From Dichetophora obliterata (Eukaryota; Arthropoda; Insecta; Diptera; Sciomyzidae), in assembly GCA_963920525.1 (NCBI GenBank), contig OY986436.1:81809630-81873629 (forward strand): a stretch of 64,000 nt of DNA, read 5' to 3'. This document shows positions 1-10,560 of the stretch, piece by piece. The position numbers were made by a program, and so were the translations under genes. How positions within the stretch are numbered: position 1 is the first letter of the stretch; each line of letters starts with the position of its first letter. A model generated the notes under the pieces. It saw only the letters and a program-made list of their open reading frames with translations, was not told where the DNA came from and made no database searches.

Positions 1-1181
1 GTGTGTGGAAGCTAATTACCCTTTTATATTATTTTACCAACCCTAAATGTGATCTTGTGAAATAATTTTTTTTAGATTTCGTGTGCACCAATTTTGCCAT
101 AATGTACTGCCGGTGACTACAAATTGAGTTCTTTTCCAAAGAATTCGGCAGTAGTTTTGGTTATTTATTTTTATTACATTATTATTAATTTCCATTATTT
201 GTTGTTCCATTATCCGTGATATTCGTTATTAGTGCTATTCACACTATAACAATTCACAATGTGAACAGCAATGTTAGCAATACTGTGATTTATAATAATG
301 TAAACAGCGCTAATAACGAATAACATGGATAATATCAACCTTTGTGAATTCCATAATTATATTTATAAGTAATGTGCTTATTATATATAAAATGTTATAT
401 GCTTAATATACATAAAATGTAATAAAATCTTTTTATCAGAACAAAAAACATTTTAGTATTATTGATAAAAAATATGTTTTCAACAGAAAAGCTATTTTCT
501 ATGCAACAAACCATTTCTTGATGTTGAAATATTCTGTATTTATATTGACAGATTGTTTCATCAAATCAGCAATTAAAACACGATATTCCTGATAAAGGCT
601 TATATCAAATTGAGGCATCCATTTATCAAATCAACAAAATAAAATTTTGTCAATATGATTTTAACTTATATCCTTAAATCCAATTGACAAAAGCTTTTGT
701 TGACTGTATATTTATCAATAAAATATTTATCAACTAAATCTAGGAATTAGTCAATATGAACAAATATTTCTTTGAGTATTATAACAGTGGTTATGCTCAA
801 ACTTAACTGATACAACTTGCTTTGTAGTTTCGATAACATAAAATCTGCCTTAGTAATTGCTTTATTAGGTAGGTTCTACAAGGTTGTTGCAGTGTCCACA
901 TTATTGCTAAAATAATTACTTGTCCTGTTTTTATACTTTACGTTTAATTTTGTTCAACATTTATAATTATAAAAAAGTCAAGGATAAAAAAATTCAAATT
1001 AATTCAAACTAACAACAAAATTTGTTGTCAATGTATGAAAAAGTTATTGAATAAATAAATATATACAAAATATATACCATCACAGTTGTATTTCAGTGTC
1101 CTTATTAGTTATATTATTTGTAAATTATATAATTTTCGGTTTTTCACAAGCTAATTATCTCTTATATGTATGCTGATGACT
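1..1181. other. AT-rich intergenic DNA, no gene seen
   Basis: No coding sequence could be supported here. The stretch is very AT-rich and between about 420 and 780 it holds many degenerate copies of short motifs such as ATTGAC, TATCAA and TTGTCAATATG, which looks like an old minisatellite or a decayed element. A 33 bp inverted repeat near the left end is listed separately. Confidence 0.6.
210..332. repeat. imperfect inverted repeat, 33 bp arms
   Basis: The left arm is 210-242 and the right arm is 300-332; 28 of 33 positions pair (core ATTCGTTATTAG). The 57 bp between them contain a weaker inner symmetry around CACAATGTGAACAGC. It may be a small foldback element or MITE remnant. No target duplication was found. 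Confidence 0.6.
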
Positions 1182-1679
1182 TTAACCCTCATGGGTCCCT
1201 TGAGAAATACATCTAATCGGTCCCATTGTATGCGCGCGCATACACATATCGCTACCTTAATATAAAAAGGCCCTAACTTATGTTTTTCAAAATGATTTTT
1301 TTTACAGATTTTTGCAAAAAAAAATTGCTATAGAAAAAAAAAGTTGCTGCAAAAATATTGGTACAGCATTGAATTGGTTAGTGTCTTAAATAAAAAATCC
1401 ATTTCAAGAAAATTCGGAGCCGCAAAATTATAATTTTTATTAAATTTTTTCCATCTCCAGTAAAGTAACAAAAAATGAGTTAGGGCCTTTCTATATTAAA
1501 GTAGCGATATATTTTTAATTGTAAAAAAGTTAAAAAAATTAACAACCATTTATGTTTTGTGATTTTTTTTATGTTTATTACATCATATTAATACATTTGA
1601 ACTTCATAAAGGTAGATTTAGAATGAAATTAATTAGAATATTACATATATTAAAAAAAAAATTGAATTTTTAACTTTTG

Positions 1680-3590
1680 TCAATTATTTGTACATTTTTC
1701 GCATAAATTGAAATTATGTTTAGCACAAATGAAATTTCTGCACTTTTCACAGCGTGTAGCAAAAAGATTTTTGTTATTTTTATATGTACAGATGTAGTAT
1801 CGGCCTCTTTTTGATATGAACCATAATATTCGTCGTCGCCTTTTTATCGAGGAGCTTGGATTGAATCTCGTTGAAAAACAGATCACTAAACTTACCACTT
1901 ACCAAGTAGTAAATGGCGAATCTCCCCAATTCTTTGAATAACACTGGAAGCATCATTACTTTGAGGTTGTTTTTTACATTTAGTGATCTGTTTTTCAACG
2001 AGATTCAATCCAAGCTCCTCAATAAAAGGCGATGACGAATATTATGGTTCGTTTTAGAGTGTTTCCAATTCGGGAACAATGCAATGAACGTCACGAATGC
2101 ATTCAACGCACTAACCTCAAGCAAGTTACAAAATACTGCCATTGGCCACCGATTGACTTTTCGTTTGCATGTGTACATAGCAACCATTTGATCCATAGCA
2201 TCAACTCCACTCTTGGTTTTGTTGTAGTCTTCAATGATGTTAGGTTTCTTCTTTTCACTATTCTCATTTATACACACAACATTGTGGTATGTACTGAGCA
2301 ATGTCACAAATCGGTACCGGCGAGGAACATATGACAACATAACTGCTTGCAATTTATGTTCATATACAACTTCTGTATGATAAATTGGCTTTTGGCGCAT
2401 GTCGAATAGAACTGAAGGAATTTCAGTCCTATTTTTCCTTATTGTTCCCAAAATAGTCATGCGATTCTTATGTAAATCTTCTGCCAATTCATACAAAGTG
2501 AAAAAGTTGTCACACCTTACATTTCTGTCAGAAAGTCCTTCCACCAAATCCAAAACAACACGCCGTCCGAGATTACGTTCAGGAGTGGCATTACGATTCC
2601 GACCAACATAAATTTGTGTGTTGTATGCATACCAGCTTTTTGAGTCGCATAGCACCCAAATTTTGATGCAATATTTCGCCGGCTTGGATGGAATATACTG
2701 ACGAAACGGACATCGTCCACGATACGGAACTAACTGTTCATCTGCGGTAATGTTTTTTCCTGGTGTGTATACAACTTTCAAATTATGATTCCATTTATCG
2801 TATACATTTCGAATCGGTGCCAATTTGTCACGTACAGAAGTACTTGTAGTGCATTGTTGGCCATACGTTGTTCGCGGTCATCAAATCGAATGCAACCATG
2901 AATACGCTTGAACATTTTTAAAGACATTGTTGCTCTTAATATTGGCCGACCAGTTCCGTCATTCCACAGTTTAGTGACACATTCACCGTATGACCGATAC
3001 TCACCAGGAAGCAGCAACAATCCAAAGTATGCGTGCAGACTGTCCAAATCAATGTTTGCCCAATCGTCTTTGTACTTTCGCACACCATATAAATTCGTCA
3101 TGTTCAAAATAATATTCTCAACCGGTTCAAGGAACATGTGAAATGCAGACGAAACATCAACTATAGTAGCAGCTGCTAATGCTTTTGGACCTGAATTATA
3201 ACAAAAATTAAACATATAATGAACATGAACCCATAACAAAGAGGGTAGGTTTTTACCTGAAGTGAAATTTTCTGCACGTCGAAATGAATTTTTTCGATTT
3301 ATTTCAAATGGTTGCGATGAATATTAAATTTTCTTATTTTTTGAAAAATATTTATTTTCAGGATTTGCTGCATTTTCTTCTGCTAAATTTTGCTCAAGTG
3401 GCTCAATGTCGTCTTCATCCGAATGCACGCTAACTTCAGTTTCATCATTCTCCTCGTCTGATAATGCAAAATCATCGTCACTATTGCACGGAGATTCGCC
3501 CGCTTCGCCCGCTTCGCCCGCTTCGCTTTCCAAATCAAAATCCATTTCTAGTTCATCTCGCTGCCTTCTTTCACGTAAAACTCTATCCAT
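1680..3590 (-). pseudogene. piggyBac transposase, broken
   Basis: DDD transposase that cuts and pastes the surrounding element at TTAA sites. The coding sequence runs on the minus strand in three or more frames. An acidic N-terminus (3590-3324, start MDRVLRERR) contains a short GEA repeat encoded by four TTCGCCCGC units. A middle segment (3239-2778) carries the family N-terminal fold, and the catalytic segment is 2823-2005. In that segment the three conserved aspartates are visible: D28 in ADEQL, D105 in CDNFF and D208 in KSGVDAMDQM. The last part (1845-1680) encodes a Cys/His-rich tail with CEKC and CEKC motifs. Breaks are frameshifts near 3320-3240 and 2820, and an inverted duplication at 1818-2050 that separates the catalytic part from the tail. 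The element is inactive as drawn. Confidence 0.9.
1818..2050. repeat. inverted duplication inside the piggyBac transposase
   Basis: Arms 1818-1890 and 1979-2050 are almost perfect reverse complements (73 and 72 bp) around an 88 bp spacer. Both arms encode the same transposase stretch, in opposite directions. The plus-strand arm reads it in frame (NIRRRLFIEELG), while the minus-strand arm, which lies in the gene's own orientation, has lost one base and stops soon after. This is an acquired rearrangement, not a normal part of the family. Confidence 0.85.
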
Positions 3591-3984
3591 TTTTTATCAC
3601 ATACTTCGAAACACAACCAAAATTCAAATAAATGCGCAAACAAATTTCACTTATGTGTGTTCCAGAACAAACTGAATTTCATAAAAGGAAAAAATAAGAG
3701 CGTGCTATAAATCCACACAAAAATATGTGGCAATTCCAGGTACATGCTTATGCGTATGTGCGCACATACACAGGGACCGATTCGTAACTATAACTGCACA
3801 GGCAAAACAGTAAGGGTACAAATTCAAAAACGGGTTTTTTGGTTGTTCAGGCAAAATAATTCTACTTTGCAAAATACAAGGTCATTCCGCTGAACCGTTT
3901 TTATTTTATTCAAGGTTAAAGATCAAAATTGTATGCGTGCGCAAACAGGGGACCGATGAGGGTTAAAATATACACTTCAATTAG

Positions 3985-4845
3985 CAAGCGCGTCGGAAGC
4001 TAATTTCATCTGGGGGGAAGTACAAATGGGGGTGCAAAAAAAAAATCACCAACATTTCTAAAAAGAAACATGAATATGAATAAACAAATTTTTTATTTTA
4101 GTTTCATAATAAAAAAAAATATAAAACTGAATAAAAAATATTAAAATTTCATTATTTTTAAAAGTTTTTTCAATTTCGATATTAGGGATCATTTTTTAAA
4201 GGATCTTTTATATGGTAATATGAAAATATATGAAATAATTATTGCTTTTATAAAACAAGACTAGGTATATCTTTACATGGTTTAAATGCAATAAGATACA
4301 AAAAGTTCTATCAATTTGAATTCTTCCAAAATGTTCCTTTCTGTCCTTGTGAGAAACAAACTCTTTCACCACCTCTATCGAATTCAATTCTTCGGTCTTA
4401 TCTTTGTGAATGTGTATAAGTGCCGCATGAGTGAGTCGTTTCTGTGTCATATTTGCTTGAAGATACTTTTTAAGTCGTCTTAGTGCACTAAAAGAACGCT
4501 CAGATGAAGCTGCTGATGCAGGCACAGTCAAAACCAAAGCAGCAAGTTTTTCAACTTCATTTAATAGTTTTTTCGGTGTATCCGAATTTTTTCAAATAGG
4601 AATTGCAGCAGAAACTCTACATTTTGTTCTATCTTTTTGCAAACACAGAGAAAGAAAATGGTTATCCGAAAACATGAATACGAAGAAGAGAGAAAGAAGA
4701 ACAAAATATATAACACAAAAATATTATCGTTGTAAAAAAAAACTGATGTTTTGAATAACTTTTGAAGTTTTCTTTTTAAATTGTTTATCTAGCTAAATAA
4801 GCGGGGCGACAACTTCCCCCTTTCCCCCCGCTTGCTACGCAAATG
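3985..4845 (-). mobile_element. hAT deletion derivative with 8 bp target duplication
   Basis: TCAATTAG occurs directly at 3977-3984 and 4846-4853, giving an exact 8 bp duplication as expected for hAT. The inner ends pair imperfectly: the left begins CAAGCGCGTCGGAAGC and the right, read inward, begins CATTTGCGTAGCAAGC. At 861 bp it is far shorter than an autonomous hAT, and only the end of the transposase remains. It sits 18 bp from the right end of the piggyBac element. Confidence 0.85.
4208..4600 (-). pseudogene. hAT transposase C-terminal dimerisation domain (fragment)
   Basis: The minus-strand frame contains the hAT C-terminal signature (VPASAASSERSFSALRRLKK, then LTHAALIHIHKD), typical of the ZMYM1-like hAT lineage. 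The frame extends upstream of the first methionine (at 4537) to about 4590, with a KKLLNEVEKLAALVLT segment. The RNase H-like catalytic core is missing, so this is the tail of a transposase left after an internal deletion. Flanking ends and an 8 bp duplication show that the fragment lies inside its own element. Confidence 0.85.
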
Positions 4846-5560
4846 TCAATTAGAAAAAAGGAGACTTTACTTATATTTACTACACAAATATTATAACGTT
4901 TCTGTGTGCTGTTACAAAAACGGCATTAACCCTCCGTGTGTCCACTAAGACGATATCGTCCTCCAACTTTTTGCGTCCACCAAGGCAAAAAAATTTAAGC
5001 CTTGTAATGAACAGCTGCCAAGCCTCATCAGTTTCTATCAAGCCATTCGTCTAATCAAGTACACTGCGTACTGTCAAAGCTGGCAAGTGGACAAAATTGT
5101 CATAGTGGTCAATTAAGTATTTTTTCATATTTTTTCATATTTTTAAAATTTTTTTTTTTATAAAAAAATTTGTAAATAAAAAAGTAATAGTGGTATTCAA
5201 TGAACGCCGTATTGGTGATGTCAACAGCGTATGTTCGGTAAGTTTACAGCAGCGCAATTTGCAATAACAAAGCTATAAAACCCTCGTTATAATAGACGGA
5301 ACGGAACTTTGTTGGACGTTGAGATATGTCACTTTATAATCTATTACATGCGTTGCTTAACTGAGTGCTTATAATAAGTCGGAACGGAGTGGCGTGTGAT
5401 GTTGTGATCTATAGATTTTTGGTTTTTCCGTTGCGTTCCATTCCGTTTTGAATGAACAGCTGATTGTGACAGATGCTGAAATACATTTTTCAGTTTTGTT
5501 TCTAGGATTTTATATTTCTTTTAAATAATTTGGCTTAAATTTCGAGCAAAATAATTTTAA
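4846..5560. other. intergenic DNA with a TTAA-bounded inverted repeat
   Basis: No gene is supported. At 4926-5116 a 191 bp segment starts and ends with TTAA. Its ends pair loosely: the left holds CCACTAAGACGATATCGTCC and the right, read inward, holds CCACTATGACAATTTTGTCC. The left end, TTAACCCTCCGTGTGTCCAC, resembles a piggyBac terminus, so it may be a very small non-autonomous piggyBac derivative. The remainder (5117-5560) is the AT-rich upstream region of the MADF pseudogene, with repeated GGAACGGA motifs. Confidence 0.4.
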
Positions 5561-6539
5561 ATGGATGACGAGAAGTTAGTGCAGTTGGTAAAGGATCACG
5601 GCGTAATTTTTAACAAAAAAACAATCCGGATACAAAGTAATTAAAATAAAAGCCAAAGCATAGCTGGAAGTTGCTATGGCTGTTGGAGCTCCTGGTAAAA
5701 GCGTTATTTATGCAATAAAAATTTTAAATACAATAGGGCAGTTCACGATCTTGGTGCATCGTTGCAAATGCAAAATAAACAGCATTTACAAAAACAAAAA
5801 GCATTAAAAAGCTTTTGCAACATATGCTTTTTGTTTTTGTAAAAGCTGTTTATTTTGCATTTGCAACGATGCAATAAGATCGTGAACTGCCCTAATACAT
5901 CAGCTTATTTTTTACTCATTCAAAGTAGAAAAGTGTATAAAGCTGTGGACTTCCCTGCGGGACAGGTTTGTACGTGAATGCCGGAGGTTAGATCAACCAA
6001 CTGGCAGTGCCCCGGAGTCAGCAGTGATGTGGGAACTTTTCGAGAGCATGATGTTTTTAAAAGATCACACGCAGCCACGAAAGTAAGATTTTGTTATGTT
6101 ATATTTCCTCTCAATATATATTATTGTATTTTAAAGGACGAAGTGTTCCACCAATCTTTTGAAAGAATATAACAATAACATTTCTTCGACACTATCATTT
6201 GCTGCCGAGAACGACGTTATTTTAGTTGATATTGAACAGAACACTACGCCGTCGACAGAACGTTCCAACCGAAAACGAAAAGCCAATGACGAAAATGCAA
6301 AGGGAAGTCAATTTAGTGAGGCTGTAGATACTTTCAACAAATATGTTTCCAGTCGTGATTCGGCAACAAATGACGAATTTTCATCATTCACTAATGTCAT
6401 CAAACACAAGCTCCAGCGGCTTCCACGGAATCTGGCAAATAAAGGGATGCGGGACATCCTCAATTATGGTATCGAGTTGGAAGCAGTGACGGATTTAGTC
6501 ATTTTGCCGACCGAGGCCAGATATAAGTGCCGCCTCTAA
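5561..6539 (+). pseudogene. MADF-domain protein, three exons, broken in exon 1
   Basis: MADF domains are Myb-like DNA-binding modules abundant in insects, both in host regulators and as partner proteins of PIF/Harbinger transposons. Exon 1 (5561-5694) starts MDDEKLVQLVKDHG. Exon 2 (5926-6082) carries the domain end with WTSLRDRFVRE. Exon 3 (6137-6539) is a Lys/Arg-containing, low-complexity tail. All junctions have GT-AG ends and keep phase, including the 54 bp intron 2. Two lesions are visible: an extra A in the seven-A run at 5615-5621 shifts the frame, and TAG at 5661-5663 sits where the family has a conserved Trp. A 161 bp MITE occupies intron 1. Whether it is host- or transposon-derived is unknown; no transposase of matching age flanks it. 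Confidence 0.75.
5734..5894. mobile_element. 161 bp palindromic MITE
   Basis: The whole element is a near-perfect inverted repeat with ends TAGGGCAGTTCACGATCTTG and the reverse complement at the right; the centre is near AAAAGCTTTT. It sits in intron 1 of the MADF pseudogene. Flanks read ATACAA on the left and ATACAT on the right, or a TA duplication if the end is taken as GGGCAG, so the superfamily is not settled. Confidence 0.85.
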
Positions 6540-6544
6540 CAAAT

Positions 6545-6790
6545 AAAATTTTTTTCATATAATAGACCAATATTATAAAAATTTTGTTTTGAATTTTTTA
6601 CACACAAGTGATAAAGAGTTTCATTATTTGCTCGTGCGAAATCATTTATTACGTCCTCAGAACTTAGCTTTTGTGCTAGATATGCTTCAATATTTAATAA
6701 GGCTAGTTCATTCAATCGCTCTTCATTCATAGTTGCCCGTAAATAGTTTTTAATTCGTTTTAATGTAGCTAAAAATTAGCGTTTTCCTGA
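6545..6790 (-). pseudogene. hAT transposase C-terminal remnant
   Basis: The minus-strand frame contains FLATLKRIKNYLRATMNEER followed by LNELALLNIEAYLA, the hAT dimerisation region that comes just after the conserved ERxFS motif. A stop falls where that motif should be, at about 6780. Only about 80 codons survive. No inverted repeat or duplication was found around it. The adjoining MADF pseudogene ends four bases beyond the stop region, so the two abut tail to tail. Confidence 0.75.
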
Positions 6791-7353
6791 ACAGATTTTA
6801 GTTTCCCCTCTGCTTCTGAATCTTCTTAGTACTTTGGCATTTTTTTAATGAGAATGAATGACAAATGTCGTCCGCAAATGAAAAGATAAGGTTATGTGTC
6901 AGCGAAAGAGAGTTGTTTATAAAAACCAGAAACAAGGTTGACGGTAGAAACGAAACCTACAGTACTCCTGAGTTGATGGAATGATGATTTCCTTACAATA
7001 AGATGGAAATACTCGTGTTCTGTAGGAGATGTTGAAAAGGTTGAGCAAAGGCCAAGCCAGCAAAGAAGTACACATTTTAAGCACAATTGGCGGCATTCCA
7101 TCAGGACCAGTAGTGGAATTCCCAAAAAATTAAAGTCACCATAACGTTAACGTTAACTAACAGCGTTCATGGTTTGCAGTAACGTTTGTCGTATTCCCAA
7201 AACCACTCTCAACGACACTTTCAGTAAATAAAAACTTTTAAAATCAAAGCGACAAACATCGTTAACACATATGGATAATATGGCAGCACTGTTCATTTTG
7301 ACAATTAAAAACAACTAACAAAAATTTTAAGACAAATAAGAAAAATTTAACAA

Positions 7354-8729
7354 ATGGAAACGAAAAAGAAAAGATCGACCCGGACTTCAAATGAGCAGCA
7401 TAAAATCATGCTCGATTATTTTACCACCAACAAAGGGTTGGCAGAAGGAAGGTTTGCTTCTTTGCATGGAAGGCAGGAAGCGGGGAAAAAATGGGAGGAG
7501 CTCGCTGCGCTTCTCAATAGCGTTAAAGGAGCAGAAAAGACCGCAGCGCAATGGCAAGTGGTAAGTTAATTCATTATATTTATAAGTATATTATTATATT
7601 CATATAAAAATTGTTATGCTAAATTTTAACACTATTTTCCTTAGACTTGGCGTGACTTCAAAAGCCGGACATCGGTCAAAGCAAGGGAGCGCAGGAAGGA
7701 AATGGCGAAGACGGGTGGAAACCCGCTTACACTTTCTGCGCTCACCGAACTCGAAATGCGCGTATTGGAGGTTATTGGACATAACTACAGTGAAGGTAGC
7801 TCCATATGTCCCGAGAGCTTTCCAGAGGAAGAGGTAAATTCATTTTTATAATACCATTACTTAACTTATTGGTTTTTTAATATAGCATTTGCAGATTATT
7901 TTGGAAACTGGCGAAAGTGATATTTTGTACCAGTGCCCAACAGTTCCAAATGTAATGCCAATTGAAGTGGATGAAGCTGTAGGCGAGGCGGAGGAGAATT
8001 GGCCAATTGAATTGCTGAATGAAACAGCGGAAGAGCCAGCGGCAAAGCAACCCTCAAAAGCTGTTCTTCTCGAGCGCCAAAAAAAAAAAAGTCCCAAAAA
8101 GGACTCAAATGGACTTTGCGCGAAACCAATTTGCTGATATAGCAAAACAACAGGCTGAAGCGATCATGGTGAGTAAAAATATTTGTAATGCGAGCTATAA
8201 ACAATACAATCCAATTGTCAACTGAGTCGGTTGTTGCTCAAATCAAAGCGTGTATGGCTGTGTCAATGGATCAGTTTGGCAGTTTCCGAGTTGGTTGATG
8301 AAAATCAAAAGATTTTGATTTTTTCAAGTTTCCTGGCAAGTCTTTCAATTCCATTGTGCTGTGTATGGTCAAATAGTTTGATTAGCTATCAACATACATA
8401 TTTTTAGATATCGTTTATGAAGAAAATTTAATAATTGTTTCTAAACTAATAATATATATTTGGCAGTTGAAAGACAATCTTTCAGTTAAGTTTATACAGT
8501 GTGTGGCCGAGAATCTATTCAATTGAAAGACTCAATTGGCAATTGGACTGCATTGTGTATGGCTCGCATAAGAAAATTTACGTTATATATTGTGTTGATA
8601 AACTTGTTCTTACAGATACAGGCAAATGCGTCCAAATTATTGGCTGAAGCTGTACTACGTATAGCCAGTGCTTTAGAGCGATTGGCGACTTCCTGGGAGC
8701 AGCTGGCGCTAAATACTAATATAAATTGA
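7354..8729 (+). CDS. Harbinger Myb/SANT-like accessory protein, one homopolymer frameshift
   Basis: In Harbinger elements this second protein binds the transposase and the element's ends and helps bring the transposase into the nucleus. Four exons fit GT-AG rules: 7354-7560, 7645-7833, 7886-8168 and 8616-8729. Exons 1-2 encode a trihelix Myb/SANT-like (zeste-type) domain with Trp-spaced helices (KKWEELAALLNS, AAQWQVTWRDFKSRT). Exon 3 is acidic then basic. Exon 4 ends in a leucine-rich helix (LLAEAVLRIASALERLATSW) that could mediate protein contacts. The only lesion is in a run of 12 A at 8079-8090: exon 3 is one base out, giving a stop at 8137, whereas the frame downstream (MDFARNQFADIAKQQ) continues cleanly into exon 4. 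It may be a real mutation, a polymorphism or a sequencing error. Confidence 0.8.
8188..8569. mobile_element. inverted-repeat insertion in intron 3 of the Harbinger Myb gene
   Basis: Ends of about 41 bp pair with a few mismatches: 8188-8228 and 8529-8569, both carrying ATGCGAGC, TCCAATTG and TGAGTC in the same order when read inward. Internal copies of GTGTATGG are also seen. The segment fills most of the 447 bp intron, while the other introns of this gene are 52-84 bp. It is therefore most likely a MITE that entered the Harbinger element. No clear target duplication was found. Confidence 0.65.
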
Positions 8730-9291
8730 AAAATAATATAAAAATATCAACAGTAATAATGAAAAAAAAAAATGATAATACAGTGATAATAATAACAACT
8801 ATAGTGATAATAATAACAATAATAATTAGCAAAAAGTAACGACTGCTAAAACTGAAGTACCTTTTTATTTTTGAAAAACATTCTTTATTCTTTATTCTTG
8901 AATTTTTGAAATGTGCCTGATTAGGTCTTAAGTTTTTGTACTTTTTTTATATTTTTTATTTATTTTTAAAAACATATAAAAAGTTAAAAAAAAATGAAAT
9001 TAAAAACATAAAATGAATTCATATGCATACAGTGTTTTTATTTATGAATTTTTTTACAACTATACGATTACAACTATAGACAACTATACAACTGTAAGAT
9101 TATAAAGATTTTTAACATTTTTTTAAAATAATGATCGGTGTTTAATTTAGTTTAAAAAATAAACAAATGAACTGTTTATGAAAATATAAAAATGGAAAGA
9201 AATTTTTTGAAACTTTGCTTTATGTTTAAAAATGTTTATATTTTTATAAAATAAGGAAATATTAGCTTAAATTAATTTCAAGTCCTAGTTT
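8730..9291. other. AT-rich spacer between the two convergent Harbinger genes
   Basis: This is non-coding 3' flank of both genes. It contains repeated AATAATAACAAT and GTGATAATAATAACA blocks at 8755-8830 and several AATAAA or ATTAAA sequences that could serve as poly(A) signals in either direction. Nothing else is recognised. Confidence 0.6.
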
Positions 9292-10560
9292 TTATGAAAA
9301 TGTTTGCGCAATCAAGCGTTCTTGAATACGCTTTGCAATCGATGAACGAGACCCAACTTCTATGTTACCAGTTTCTGCAGCTTCAACTCGTATCGGTTGT
9401 ATATCTCTCAAATGCTCCATGATTTCATTTTCTGTCAATGTGTTAATGCTCATATTGTGGAGGACTGCGCAAGCGTTTACAATCTTACCAGCAAACCCAG
9501 GTTCGTACATCAACACTCTCTGGTTCAAAAGACAGCGAAATCTTCCCTTAAGGACTCCAAACGTTCTTTCTATGCAATTTCGGGACTTGCACAATGCCCT
9601 ATTGTACCGAAACTTTGGCGTATCTTCAGGCTGATTTGTCAAAGGAGTCATTAGCCACGGTTCTAATGGATAACCAGAATTGCCTGCAAGGGAATAAGTG
9701 TTTATAAATATTTTTTTAAAATTTCTTTTCAAAAATGTACCTATTAGGAAAGTTTGTCGGTCACCACGTTCAAACGCTCTCTGCATGACGTTACGAACTG
9801 CACAAGCACTCCATATAAAGGAATCATGTCGAGCGCCAGGGTACCTTGCATTCACATTCAAAATTTTTAAATTGGGATCGCTTATCTAAGAAAATATTTT
9901 TTAAAAAATGTTTTATGTACCTTCAATTAAGAACTCACCATTTGAACGTTAATTGAGTGATAACCATGATGGTTTAAATATGCCTCTTCGTGAATTGGTG
10001 GACCGATTATGGCGACATGGGCACAGTCAATCGCTCCAATAGCACCATCGAATGGCTGAGGTGCTGTCCGAAATAGCGTGCGTGCTGCTTCCCGCTCGAT
10101 GTGCGTAACTGGGTAGCGCACATTCGGTCGAAATATTCTTGCATTTATTGCATCTGTAACACGATGGATTGAACGGCTTACAGATGACTGACTCATCGTG
10201 ATGCCTTTTTGATTCCCTACTGGTCGCTGGTAGCACCCAGTAGCATAAAACCGAAGAGCGGCCAGGACCTAGGTATGTTAAATTGACGAATATAACTTGT
10301 TAGAACTAATTTGTTTTACTACTCACTTGACTTTCGGCCGATAAAGCTGAGATTGTATTTCTTTCCAAGTCACTTCGAATGGAGTCGATTACGTTGTAAG
10401 CTTTATCGGGTGTTAAACGGTATAAACATCTAAATTTTGATTCATTTAAATCAAATGGACTGTCTACCCTTCGTAGAACAGCCCACTCCGACGCACTTTC
10501 TCGCATGGAAATTTCGTCATTCAACAATGCTGCATCCATTGCCAAATACTCAAAGGCCAT
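9292..10560 (-). CDS. PIF/Harbinger DDE transposase (HARBI1-like), apparently intact
   Basis: This enzyme excises and inserts the surrounding element. Four minus-strand exons, 10560-10327, 10268-9939, 9885-9741 and 9683-9292, join in phase with GT-AG introns of 53-58 bp to give 366 residues, close to the HARBI1 family length. An N-terminal helical region is followed by a helix-turn-helix-like segment (about 99-119, MSQSSVSRSIHRVTDAI). The catalytic triad is visible: D159 in GAIDCAHV, D209 in GARHDSFIW and E275 in NCIERTFGVLKGRF. There is no internal stop or frameshift. It faces the Myb-like gene across the centre of the element. Activity would also need the partner, whose frame is broken here, but that could be supplied by another copy. 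Confidence 0.93.

Larger units (their letters stand above)
1186..3962 (-). mobile_element. piggyBac-family element with TTAA duplications
   Basis: The element is bounded by TTAA at 1182-1185 and 3963-3966, the hallmark target of the piggyBac superfamily. The ends pair as 17 bp inverted repeats with two mismatches (left CCCTCATGGGTCCCTTG, right reads CCCTCATCGGTCCCCTG inward). Subterminal copies of the motif TCGGTCCC next to a TATGCG...CGCATA palindrome lie at about 1218-1247 and, inverted, at 3747-3786 and 3930-3955. They are probably transposase binding sites. The internal gene on the minus strand is a broken transposase, so this 2.8 kb copy should not move on its own. Confidence 0.92.

Noticed and set aside
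7861..8204. Minus-strand frames opposite the Harbinger Myb gene
   Set aside because: They are shadows of exon 3; the plus strand has splice sites and a known domain.
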